The position numbers and the translations under genes were made by a program. The notes beneath the pieces are model-generated. The model was not told the origin of the DNA and did not search any database. It saw only the letters and a list, made by a program, of their open reading frames with translations. Positions 46,115 to 54,693 of a stretch of 64,000 nucleotides of DNA are shown piece after piece (position 1 is the stretch's first letter; each line of letters starts with the position of its first letter). The stretch comes from Candidatus Bandiella numerosa (lineage in GTDB: Bacteria; Pseudomonadota; Alphaproteobacteria; Rickettsiales; Midichloriaceae), in assembly GCF_029981845.1 (NCBI RefSeq), contig NZ_CP104164.1, positions 496,001 to 560,000 of the forward strand. The letters are read 5' to 3'.

Positions 46115-46185
46115 TTCAGATAAGCATTAACATCGTCATTCTCCGCTCATCACTCCTTGTCACTACATATCTGATTCAAGCTATA
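46105..46185 (-). repeat. Palindromic repeat element, copy B (81 bases)
   Basis: The element is bounded by TATAGCATAATTCAGATA and TATCTGATTCAAGCTATA, which pair as 18-base arms with three mismatches. The interior matches copy A (26692-26788) in inverse orientation, including CATCGTCATTCT, CTTGTCA and AAGCTATA. The left arm covers the end of the zapE coding region and its TAA. It lies between zapE and the flagellin terminator. Confidence 0.78.
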
Positions 46186-46202
46186 TAAGAAGAAAAATAA
46201 GC

Positions 46203-46243
46203 AAAAAAAATATAAAAAAGAACTGCCTTACAGAAGGCAGTTC
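46203..46243 (-). terminator. Rho-independent terminator after flagellin
   Basis: On the minus strand a perfect 10-pair stem (GAACTGCCTT/AAGGCAGTTC) with a 4-base loop is followed by TTTTTTATATTTTTTTT. It lies 30 bases past the flagellin stop. Confidence 0.93.
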
Positions 46244-46273
46244 TAATAATCTTAGATAGATATCTGTGTGATA

Positions 46274-47563
46274 TTATATAGATTGAATCAATTGTAATAA
46301 ATGATGTGGAGTTTGAATCAATTTAGCTTCAGCCGCAATCGCTGCAGTCAATTTAGCTTGCTCTTGAGAGAAGTCTTTTGTTAATTGTGTAAAGTCTGCA
46401 TCCAAGAATTGAGCTCTAGCAGCATCAACGTTTTCAATTGCTGTTGAAATACTATCCGCAACCATTCTAAACCTAGACTGATAAGCACCGATTTTAGAGT
46501 TATACTCAAACATAATTTCTAGTGTTTTATCAATTTGCGCTTGTGCATCTTCAGCACTTTGAACTGAAGTTAATTCAATTTTATCAATACCAAGATCCGC
46601 TGTTTTAACACTATCAAATCCAATAGAAATTCTTTGATCTGATTCTACACCAACTTGGAACACAATAGGATTTCCTGCTGGTTTGGTACCTTCAAAATCA
46701 ACAACTTTACTACCTTGTGTAATTGTTGTTGTTGCTGGTTTAGCACCAGCAGCACTATGTGCTATCGCGATATTTGTACCACCCACTACAGTAATTGCTT
46801 TGATCCCAGCCAAATTATCAACAGTGAAATAACTTTTTGTGCCATCTACGGATTCAATTTTTTTGCTAGTTTTATCAACTTGATATATAGCCTTCCCTGA
46901 TGTATCTAGAATATAATCACCTTTTTTGGTAGCACCTGAACCTGATGAAGCAGCAGTAGCATCGTCGGCGTAATTAGTAGTAGCAACAAGGTCAAATGCA
47001 CCAGTAGCTGAAGTATATTTTAAAATTTGATTTCCGGTAGAATCAACAATTCCTGATTTATCAATACCAGTACCAGTATTATTATTAACAACTTTCAACT
47101 GCATGCCTTCAGCAACATTGAAAGTAGCGCCATTTTCAGTTGAGCCATCGATTAATTTTCTACCGTTGAATTCTGTTCCTGTTGATATACGGTTGATCTC
47201 AGCTTTCAACTGTTGCGCTTCAAGGTCAATCAATTTTCTATCGCTGTCACTAGCACTACCTGTTAAAGCCATGATTGATAATTGATCAAGCCGTTTTAAA
47301 ATATTTACCACACCCTTTGTTCCACCGTAAGCAATGTTGAGTACAACTGATGCTTGGTGAGCACTTTTAAGAGCTTCTTTTTGTACTCCTAGATTTATTT
47401 CCAATTTTGTACCAATCGCAAGACCTGCTGGATCTTCGTATGGAAATAGAATTCCTTCTCCAGAAGATATCTTGTTGGCAATTGTAGAAGAATTTTCTAG
47501 AATTCTGCTGATCTGATCTTGTACACCAGCTGTTTGCGTATTAGTAATTGATGGTATAGACAT
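46274..47563 (-). CDS. Flagellin
   Basis: A 429-residue flagellar filament protein. The conserved N-terminal D0/D1 part is visible: ITNTQTAGVQDQISRILENS, KISSGEGILF, AIGTKLEINLGVQKEALKSA and ISTGTEFNGRKLIDGS. The C-terminal D1/D0 part is IENVDAARAQFLDADFTQLT and ending LLQLIQSI. The centre (about residues 145-310) is a variable Gly/Ala/Thr-rich surface domain. It is a divergent flagellin, and the conserved ends differ noticeably from common ones. It is monocistronic with its own terminator and a long leader. No other flagellar genes occur in the window. Confidence 0.93.
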   Translation of the reverse strand: MSIPSITNTQTAGVQDQISRILENSSTIANKISSGEGILFPYEDPAGLAIGTKLEINLGVQKEALKSAHQASVVLNIAYGGTKGVVNILKRLDQLSIMALTGSASDSDRKLIDLEAQQLKAEINRISTGTEFNGRKLIDGSTENGATFNVAEGMQLKVVNNNTGTGIDKSGIVDSTGNQILKYTSATGAFDLVATTNYADDATAASSGSGATKKGDYILDTSGKAIYQVDKTSKKIESVDGTKSYFTVDNLAGIKAITVVGGTNIAIAHSAAGAKPATTTITQGSKVVDFEGTKPAGNPIVFQVGVESDQRISIGFDSVKTADLGIDKIELTSVQSAEDAQAQIDKTLEIMFEYNSKIGAYQSRFRMVADSISTAIENVDAARAQFLDADFTQLTKDFSQEQAKLTAAIAAEAKLIQTPHHLLQLIQSI

Positions 47564-47886
47564 TGTCTTTCTCCAATTTAAAGTTTATTAAAACGAGACT
47601 GCTGTCAATAAATGATTTATCCCACGTTAGAAAAAGTTGGCCATTATTAAGTTGCTCTAAAAACAGAGCTTTGATGAACCCCTTTAACACACTACTCAAG
47701 ATAAATTACGACTTCTGTCGTTACACTTCTTATCCAAAACGTTAACACGTTAAGAAGTATTTGCAAGTATTTATTTTAGGTAGTATGTGAATATGTAAAA
47801 TTTTATCGCCAAATTAAAAAAAGAATTATGCTTTTAATATTTCTATTTATATTGTAAAAAATACTTATTTAGCTTTGTTAAGAATA
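47564..47886 (-). promoter_or_regulatory. Flagellin upstream region with two small hairpins
   Basis: This gap separates flagellin from the divergent mutS. On the minus strand a ribosome-binding site (TTGGAGAAAGAC) lies just before the flagellin ATG. Farther up, ACGAC-agaa-GTCGT (around 47708-47722) and GCTCT-gttttt-AGAGC (around 47658-47673) can form short hairpins, so the transcript may have a structured leader. I find no convincing sigma-28 or sigma-54 promoter. Confidence 0.4.
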
Positions 47887-50478
47887 ATGAATAAACAAGA
47901 GGAGATATCCTTCAGCAATCTGTCTGAGTTAGCAATAACACCTATGATGAAGCAATATTTAGGTTTAAAATCTGCACATAAGGATTATTTATTGTTCTAT
48001 AGACTTGGAGATTTTTATGAATTATTTTTTGATGATGCGCTGATTGCTTCAAAGGCACTGAATATAGTGCTGACAAAAAGGGGGAAGCAAAGTGGAGACG
48101 ATATACCAATGTGCGGTGTTCCACACCACAGCGCTACTCACTATATAAATAAACTACTAAGGGATGGTTATAGCATTGCTATTTGTGAGCAGCTTGAGCC
48201 TCCAGAAGAGGCAAAAAAAAGGGGATATAAAGAGGTAGTTAGAAGAGAAGTTGTTCAGATTATCACCCCTGGAACGTTGATGGATGATCAATTGTTGGAC
48301 CCTAAAAATGCTAATTATTTGATGTCAATTGCAGGGCATAATAATTCATTTGCAATTTCGTGGATTGAACTAACTACAGGTGAATTTTATGTTTCTAATT
48401 GTAGTAAAACGCAAATTATCAATGAAATATCAAGGCTTACTCCTAAAGAAATTTTAATTCCTAAAAAATTAAGTGATGACCAAAGCATATTAAATTCAAA
48501 AGTCGCACTTACTGTTAGAAGTGACAATATATATGATTATAAAAGTTGCGTTAGTAGACTTGAAGATTATTATAAGATTAATTCTATCAAAGGGTTAGGA
48601 GATTTTAATCAAGCGCAGGTGATGGCTGCAGGTTCTCTGGTTGAATATATAGTGCATACTCAGAAGAATAACTTACCCAAGTTAAAAGTTTTAAAAAAGC
48701 TGGATAGAGAATTTTTCATGGAAATTGATGCATCAACTAGGATGAGCCTCGAGCTTGATAAAACTGCTGAAAATAGAGAATTTAATTTACTAAATACAAT
48801 TGATAAAACCATAACATCAGCAGGGGCAAGGCTAATAAAAAATAGATTGAACTCACCTCTTAATAATTCAGCAGTTATAAATAAAAGGCTAGATTGCGTA
48901 GAATTTTTTTGTAATAAAAATGACCTCAGAAAGCAAACTAGAGAGTATCTAAGATACTTTCCAGATGTTCAAAGGGCATTATCAAAAATATTTATCAATA
49001 AAGCAATACCTAGAGATTTAAATGTTGTTAAGAATGGTTTAAAAATTGCAACTATGGTCAGCGAATTGCTGAGAATTAAGGATACAAAATTAATTGATGA
49101 GATAAATTCTCTCGTTTCTCAAATTTTTGGATATGGCAAGTTGGTAACTGAATTAGAAGAAGCTCTAATTCCCAGTGAAGAACCTATAGATGGACAAAGT
49201 TTTATAAAAAAGGGTTACAACTCATACCTGGATGAGCTGTATGATTTAAAGAATAATTCCAACGAAAAAATTATTAGTATAAGGGAAAAGTATAGAAAAA
49301 AAACTGGTGTACAAAATTTGAAGATATCTAAGAATAATATTTTTGGCTATTTTGTTGAAGTAACCAGTTTAAATGCAGATAAATTAGATGGTGCTTTTTT
49401 TATTCATAAGCAGACACTAGGAAATTATGTGAGATATTTTACAACCGAATTGAAGGATTTGCAAAACGTCCTGCTTAATTGTGATAATAAAATTAGTAAT
49501 TTGGAGCAGGAAATTTTTAATAAACTATGTGATAGCGCCAAAAACTATTTTGATGAGATTAGCTTAGTTATAGATAGTATTTCTAACCTTGATTTTTATA
49601 GTTCTCTAGCGGAATTTGCTGTGCAAAATAATTATGTTAGACCCATTGTAGATGGCAGTGATACATTTCTGATTGAGGAAGGTAGGCATCCGATTGTGGA
49701 ACATTTTCAAAAAGAAAATTTTATTTCAAATACTTCAAATATAACAGAAGAAGAAAAAATATGGCTTATTACTGGGCCTAATATGGCTGGTAAAAGCACT
49801 TTTTTAAGGCAGAATGCTTTAATTTGTATTCTTGCACAAATTGGCAGTTACGTACCTGCTAAAAAGGTGCATATTGGTGTTGTTGATAAAATATTTAGTA
49901 GGATAGGTGCCGCTGATAACATTGCCAAGGGTGAGTCTACTTTTATGGTAGAAATGACCGAAACAGCATATATTATCAATAATGCTACTGCAAAATCATT
50001 AGTTATTCTTGATGAAATTGGCAGAGGAACCTCAACTCATGATGGGATATCAATAGCTTGGGCTGTGCTTGAACATTTGCACAACAAGATCAATTGTAGA
50101 ACTTTATTTGCAACGCATTATCATGAATTAACTCAGTTAAATAAGTATCTCAGTAAAGTTGCTAACTATACTATGGAAGTTAAAGAATGGAATAAAAAAA
50201 TTGTATTTTTGCATAAAATAATTTCTGGCGTGGCAGATAGTTCATATGGCATTCATGTTGCAGAATTAGCAGGATTACCTAAGGATGTGATAAGTACTGC
50301 CAAAAAGATATTATGTAATTTCGAGAAACAGGATGCAATTGAGGTTCAAAATTCTTATCAAGAAGATAATAACGTTGAAAAAAATGAGGTTCTAATAATG
50401 CTTAAGAATATTGATATTAACAATATTTCTCCAATGCAAGCGCAACAAATTTTATTTGAATTAAAAAATAAGGCGTAG
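47887..50478 (+). CDS. mutS: DNA mismatch repair protein MutS
   Basis: MutS binds mismatches and recruits MutL. The 863 residues include the mismatch-binding domain with YRLGDFYELFFDDA (the Phe-x-Glu contact), core and clamp domains, and the C-terminal ATPase with Walker A TGPNMAGKSTFLRQ and downstream IGAADNIAKGESTFMVEMTE, VILDEIGRGTSTHDG and LFATHYHEL. I prefer the ATG at 47887 to the TTG four codons earlier. It lies alone between flagellin and gatB. Confidence 0.97.
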   Translation: MNKQEEISFSNLSELAITPMMKQYLGLKSAHKDYLLFYRLGDFYELFFDDALIASKALNIVLTKRGKQSGDDIPMCGVPHHSATHYINKLLRDGYSIAICEQLEPPEEAKKRGYKEVVRREVVQIITPGTLMDDQLLDPKNANYLMSIAGHNNSFAISWIELTTGEFYVSNCSKTQIINEISRLTPKEILIPKKLSDDQSILNSKVALTVRSDNIYDYKSCVSRLEDYYKINSIKGLGDFNQAQVMAAGSLVEYIVHTQKNNLPKLKVLKKLDREFFMEIDASTRMSLELDKTAENREFNLLNTIDKTITSAGARLIKNRLNSPLNNSAVINKRLDCVEFFCNKNDLRKQTREYLRYFPDVQRALSKIFINKAIPRDLNVVKNGLKIATMVSELLRIKDTKLIDEINSLVSQIFGYGKLVTELEEALIPSEEPIDGQSFIKKGYNSYLDELYDLKNNSNEKIISIREKYRKKTGVQNLKISKNNIFGYFVEVTSLNADKLDGAFFIHKQTLGNYVRYFTTELKDLQNVLLNCDNKISNLEQEIFNKLCDSAKNYFDEISLVIDSISNLDFYSSLAEFAVQNNYVRPIVDGSDTFLIEEGRHPIVEHFQKENFISNTSNITEEEKIWLITGPNMAGKSTFLRQNALICILAQIGSYVPAKKVHIGVVDKIFSRIGAADNIAKGESTFMVEMTETAYIINNATAKSLVILDEIGRGTSTHDGISIAWAVLEHLHNKINCRTLFATHYHELTQLNKYLSKVANYTMEVKEWNKKIVFLHKIISGVADSSYGIHVAELAGLPKDVISTAKKILCNFEKQDAIEVQNSYQEDNNVEKNEVLIMLKNIDINNISPMQAQQILFELKNKA

Positions 50479-50570
50479 TTTTTAAAATTATTTATTCGTG
50501 TACTAGTAAAATAGTGTAGCTTGTGGTACAAAATTACAGTAAAATTATTATGTACTTCTAGATATTATAA

Positions 50571-52025
50571 ATGATTATTCAAGGAATTAAATGTGAATGG
50601 GAGCTCGTTATAGGCTTAGAAATTCATGCACAATTGAGTTCAAACAGTAAATTATTCTCTAGTGCTTCAACTGGTTTTGGTGAGGAGAATAACGAGCAAG
50701 TATCATTTATTGACTCAGCAATGCCAGGTATGTTGCCAGTAACAAATGAAAAGTGTGTAGAGTTGGCTGTAAGAGCAGGTCTTGCACTTGATGCTAAGAT
50801 CAATGAGTTCTCTATGTTCGATAGGAAAAATTATTTTTACCCTGATTCTCCTCAAGGCTACCAAATTTCTCAGTTTTTTTACCCAATAGTATCCGATGGT
50901 AGTATTGAAATTACGACAAAAGAAGGGAAGCAAAAAACAATTATTATAAATCGTATTCACATTGAGCAAGATGCCGGAAAAAGCATTCATGACCAAAGTC
51001 CTACTGAAACTTTTATTGACTTAAATAGAGTGGGAGTTCCCTTAATTGAAATAGTCACAAATCCAGATTTTCAAGACCCTGATGAAGTTGAGCAATTCAT
51101 GAAAAAATTGCGAAATATATTAAGGTATATTGATGTCTGTGACGGAGATTTAGAAAAAGGTTCAATGCGATGTGATGCCAATGTTTCAGTTATGAAAAAA
51201 GGAGCCAATGAGCTAGGAACAAGGGTTGAAATAAAAAATCTGAACTCCTTCAAAAACATTGGCAAGGCTATAATGTATGAGGCAAATAGACAGGTAGAAT
51301 TACTGGAAGATGAACAAAAAATTGTTCAGGAAACTAGATTATTTGATGTTAATTTGGGTCAAACAAAGTCTATGAGAAAAAAGGAAGAGGCTAATGATTA
51401 TAGGTATTTTCCTGATCCAGATTTATTACCACTGAAAATTTCTTCAGAGTATATCAATAATATTAGAAATAACCTTCCTGAATTACCAGAAGATAAGAAG
51501 AAGAGGTATATCAAAGAATATGGTATCACTGAATATGATTCTGAAGTATTAACTGCGGACAAAAACGTTGCAGAATTTTTTGAAAAAATTGCTAAAAAAA
51601 TTGAACCTAAGCTTGCTGCAAATTGGATTTGTGCTGAGCTTTTTGGTAGATTAAATAAAGTAGGTATGGAGTTTAGTAATTTATCCATTAGTTCTGAAGA
51701 TTTCACTTCTTTGCTGGAGCTAATTGCTTCTAATAAAATTTCAGGCAAGATAGCAAAAGAAGTGCTTGATAAAATGTTTGACACTAATGAAGCGCCAGAA
51801 AAGATAGTCGAAAAATACAATCTATCTCAAATTTCTAATATTGGTGAAATTGAAAAATATATCGATGACATTATCAGTGCTAATCCTGAAAAGGTTGAGG
51901 AGTATAGGTCAGGGAAGGATAAATTATTTGGTTTTTTCGTCGGGGAAATAATGAAAGTGAGTAAAGGTAAGGCTAATCCTCAAAGCGTTAATGAAATATT
52001 AATAAAAAAGTTACAATCCAATTGA
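50571..52025 (+). CDS. gatB: Aspartyl/glutamyl-tRNA(Asn/Gln) amidotransferase subunit B
   Basis: GatB is the kinase/tRNA-binding subunit of the GatCAB complex, which converts Glu-tRNA(Gln) or Asp-tRNA(Asn) to the amidated forms. Its 484 residues show WELVIGLEIHAQLSSNSKLF, DRKNYFYPDSPQGYQISQFF and LRYIDVCDGDLEKGSMRCDA followed by NVS, and the YqeY-like C-terminal tail. The stop is TGA. gatA and gatC are not adjacent. The next gene starts 2 bases after the stop. Confidence 0.97.
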   Translation: MIIQGIKCEWELVIGLEIHAQLSSNSKLFSSASTGFGEENNEQVSFIDSAMPGMLPVTNEKCVELAVRAGLALDAKINEFSMFDRKNYFYPDSPQGYQISQFFYPIVSDGSIEITTKEGKQKTIIINRIHIEQDAGKSIHDQSPTETFIDLNRVGVPLIEIVTNPDFQDPDEVEQFMKKLRNILRYIDVCDGDLEKGSMRCDANVSVMKKGANELGTRVEIKNLNSFKNIGKAIMYEANRQVELLEDEQKIVQETRLFDVNLGQTKSMRKKEEANDYRYFPDPDLLPLKISSEYINNIRNNLPELPEDKKKRYIKEYGITEYDSEVLTADKNVAEFFEKIAKKIEPKLAANWICAELFGRLNKVGMEFSNLSISSEDFTSLLELIASNKISGKIAKEVLDKMFDTNEAPEKIVEKYNLSQISNIGEIEKYIDDIISANPEKVEEYRSGKDKLFGFFVGEIMKVSKGKANPQSVNEILIKKLQSN

Positions 52026-52027
52026 AA

Positions 52028-52696
52028 ATGATAATTCAATGTAAAAATTGTGATACGAGGTTTAGAGTTAGTGAATCTGAAATTGGTAATCACGGAAGAA
52101 TGGTTTGTTGTTCTGTATGCGAATATGAATGGTTACATATATCTAATGAGGAAAATGTTAGGTTAGGTGAAGGCAATGAGCCAATAATTACTCAAATCGC
52201 CAGTAAAAATATTAAAAAATATATAGCTTCTATAATTTACTCACTTATTGTTTTTATTGCTTTATCTTTATTCCTATATGTTGAGAGAGAGTTTTTAGTT
52301 GATCAGCATGCTTTTTTTGAAATTTTTTATAAATTATTTGATTATCATAATGCTGAAGGTCTAAAAATAGAACTTTCTAGGCCAATTAAAGAAGAATATG
52401 GAGATGATAATTTTAACAGGCAAGTTAGGTATAAAATACCAATCAAAATCATTAATGATTCTGATAAAACAAAATTTGTGCAAACAGTAAAAATAATAGG
52501 TTATGACGAAAATAATAGAATACTAAATATGTCAACCAATCTTAGGAAGGATATTCCGCCTCATTCTGAATTTAATGTGTCAATATGTCCAGACGAAGAA
52601 ATTGGGGAGTTGGATTTTATTTTTGTGAGGATAGGAAATATTCACGATTTAAAAAATTTTCACCACAATCATGAACATAAGGAATCAAAGAAATAG
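52028..52696 (+). CDS. Zinc-ribbon membrane protein (MJ0042/DUF3426 type)
   Basis: A 222-residue protein. The N-terminal zinc ribbon has two Cys pairs (CKNCDTRFRV and MVCCSVCEYEWLH). A single transmembrane helix follows near residue 70 (SIIYSLIVFIALSLFLYV). A beta-rich domain outside the membrane reads KIIGYDENNRILNMSTNLRK and NVSICPDEEIGELDFIFVRI. The MJ0042 ribbon followed by a DUF3426-like domain is common in proteobacteria, but its function is unknown. I take the ATG at 52028; a TTG two codons earlier would overlap gatB. Confidence 0.8.
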   Translation: MIIQCKNCDTRFRVSESEIGNHGRMVCCSVCEYEWLHISNEENVRLGEGNEPIITQIASKNIKKYIASIIYSLIVFIALSLFLYVEREFLVDQHAFFEIFYKLFDYHNAEGLKIELSRPIKEEYGDDNFNRQVRYKIPIKIINDSDKTKFVQTVKIIGYDENNRILNMSTNLRKDIPPHSEFNVSICPDEEIGELDFIFVRIGNIHDLKNFHHNHEHKESKK

Positions 52697-52863
52697 ATTT
52701 AATTGGGCATAATATCTATACTTAATCATAATCAATATTTATTTGACGCAATAATCAAAATGTTCGCAAAGTGTTACGTTTAAACGTTAAATGTAGCATT
52801 CAAGCGCACTTTTTTATTGCTATTTTTACTAAAAAAAACTAGATTATATCCAATAAACCTCAA

Positions 52864-52954
52864 GGAGAGATGGCCGAGTGGCTGAAGGCGCTTCCCTGCT
52901 AAGGAAGTATACGATTTTTTCGTATCGAGGGTTCGAATCCCTCTTTCTCCGCCA
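52864..52954 (+). tRNA. tRNA-Ser (GCT anticodon)
   Basis: A 91-base cloverleaf with a long variable arm, typical of serine tRNAs. It starts GGAGAGATGGCCGAGTGGCT and ends TCTCCG-CCA with CCA encoded. The anticodon loop CCTGCTAA has anticodon GCT (AGC/AGT codons). The variable arm pairs TACGA with TCGTA. A foreign-looking gene islet follows it. Confidence 0.96.
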
Positions 52955-52986
52955 GATTTTGTTGAGCTGAATTTTCTCAGGTTATT

Positions 52987-53154
52987 TCGTTCGCATTATG
53001 TATACTTCAAAACCCCAGTATTCATAGGCTTTAACTCGTTTTAGTCACGCAACATATGCATACGTAGAGAATCACAAAATCATCGATTTTTACCTAAAAT
53101 CTCCAATTTTAAGCGATTGGTATTACTCTCCGTTTCTGCATTACATGCGAACGA
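52987..53154 (+). repeat. Inverted repeat in the gap after tRNA-Ser
   Basis: TCGTTCGCAT at 52987-52996 is repeated in perfect inverse as ATGCGAACGA at 53145-53154, and flanking bases match partly (GGTTATT/GACC). The 259-base gap holds no gene and has a more balanced base composition than the genes to its left. It could be the residue of a mobile element at the left edge of the islet; no transposase is visible. Confidence 0.4.
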
Positions 53155-53213
53155 ACGACCAGAAGGCTTACATGTCCAGAACCTAAAGCTTCAGTACATT
53201 CGACACGTTGATT

Positions 53214-53780
53214 TTATAAAATTATTTTACGAAAGGTAAGCGAGATACGTCTTTGACGCTTTAACCCATTATCACTTTTCCTTGCAGCAATTCCATGTTT
53301 CCACTTATATCTCGCATCGCCTTTAAGAATTAATAAGCTTGCAGGCCTCAGATAAATATGTTCCTTGAGGTTACCATTAGTCAGTTCCATCACACACCAC
53401 GATGCGAGACTTAATGAACAAATGGTATCTGCAAAACACGGTACGCAATCTATATGGGAAGCAATACCCTGGCCAGGCATATATTCATTGATTATAACTT
53501 GATCTGGTTTGTCTATAAATATCGATTCTGAATATAGCTTATAGCATAATTCATCTATCCAATAAGGCATTTTCCCAAGATAATTCGATGAACCTATAGA
53601 TCTGGCTGTATAATCATATTTGTAACCATAATGCTGCGTTCTGCGTTTTAGATCTAAATTCCACTCCTGAGTATCAATCAGTTTTAGCAATTTCTCTTCG
53701 TACGCTGAAGAAATATAGTTTGAGATATATGTCAACCCAGGAATATTAATCTCTTCATTAAACAAACATTGCTGATTCAT
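53214..53780 (-). CDS. alkB: AlkB-type 2-oxoglutarate/Fe(II) dioxygenase
   Basis: A 188-residue AlkB-family enzyme, which removes alkyl groups from nucleic-acid bases by oxidation. The iron ligands are visible as H-x-D in IASHIDCVPCF and His in WKHGIAARKS, followed by the 2-oxoglutarate Arg pair in KRQRRISLTFRK. INEYMPGQGI precedes the first ligand. The length fits small AlkB homologues. Substrates in the family include m1A, m3C, m3U and m3T in DNA or RNA. The ATG overlaps the stop of the upstream methyltransferase by four bases, so the two are coupled. Confidence 0.92.
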   Translation of the reverse strand: MNQQCLFNEEINIPGLTYISNYISSAYEEKLLKLIDTQEWNLDLKRRTQHYGYKYDYTARSIGSSNYLGKMPYWIDELCYKLYSESIFIDKPDQVIINEYMPGQGIASHIDCVPCFADTICSLSLASWCVMELTNGNLKEHIYLRPASLLILKGDARYKWKHGIAARKSDNGLKRQRRISLTFRKIIL

Positions 53781-54520
53781 ATTCGAAACTCATAAGTTGC
53801 AAATTTAGAATAATCATCAATCCCAATTTCTTCTTGATGAGTCATTGTATGTTCATATTCTGGATAATCTTTGGGATTAAACTTGTATTTTGTCGGCTGG
53901 CTTATTCCTAATTCTTCAGCTAACTCATCAAAACGAAACGTATTGTTATAAAAATCAGAATCAACAACAGTTATTAAAACCACTCCATCTTTTTTTAAAA
54001 TATACGAAGCAGATATTATAAATTTTTTCACTAAAACATAATTTGCATTGATGCCATTAATGCCTTCTCTACTACCGGAGTGCGGGAATTGAAAAATCAC
54101 TGTATCAAAAGTATTGGAGTAAAAATGTTTGTGCAATTCTGTTGCATCTAATCCATGCAAAACTTTTATTCCAGCTTGTTTCAATAACTTAGCATTAAAT
54201 TGAGCATACTCAGACAATTCTGAATAATCTTCATATGTAGAAGTGATAAAGTTAGGTAATAACCGTAATTTCTTTACCAAGCTAATAGTAAAGCTTAAAT
54301 TTCCTTCTCCTACTAAAAGTGTCTTACTTTTTTTTATTTTAGATATAACATCATATTTAGTTATGCTCTTATAAAGCATGTAAAGCTCGTGATCCAAAGT
54401 TCCTAATTCTTTTGTTTGTCCATAGTAACCTTGCTCTATTAGCTTTAAATTAAGGTCAAATACTTTTGCCCTTAATTCCAGTATTTTGAATGCACAAGGA
54501 AAATCTTCATTATGTATCAT
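53777..54520 (-). CDS. BMT5-like (DUF2431) Rossmann-fold methyltransferase
   Basis: A 247-residue protein matching the BMT5-like domain of eukaryotic 25S rRNA uridine-N3 methyltransferases. SAM motif I reads TLLVGEGNLSFTISLVKKLR (about residue 67). ITSTYEDYSELSEYAQFNAK and VLHGLDATELHKHF follow, then the family hallmark FDTVIFQFPHSG and NANYVLVKKFIISASYILKK. Yeast Bmt5 makes m3U in large-subunit rRNA; bacterial homologues are scattered and uncharacterised. The extra N-terminal ~60 residues are helical and unassigned. It is the first gene of a two-gene operon with alkB. Confidence 0.82.
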   Translation of the reverse strand: MIHNEDFPCAFKILELRAKVFDLNLKLIEQGYYGQTKELGTLDHELYMLYKSITKYDVISKIKKSKTLLVGEGNLSFTISLVKKLRLLPNFITSTYEDYSELSEYAQFNAKLLKQAGIKVLHGLDATELHKHFYSNTFDTVIFQFPHSGSREGINGINANYVLVKKFIISASYILKKDGVVLITVVDSDFYNNTFRFDELAEELGISQPTKYKFNPKDYPEYEHTMTHQEEIGIDDYSKFATYEFRI

Positions 54521-54693
54521 ATACCTTCTTAATAAATATTATTTGAGATAATATCACTATAAACCGAGAGCACTAATACTAGGAAGCGCTAAAAAATAAT
54601 TTTCTTCACTTTATTCGAATTTTATGTAAAATAACTTGATAGATAAATTAGTATTTACTATAATGGCGAAAGAATAGCCTGATATAGATCATT

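Noticed and set aside
47564..47886. Sigma-28 or sigma-54 promoter for flagellin
   Set aside because: TGGC and TTAAAG fragments occur, but not with the spacing and partner elements required.
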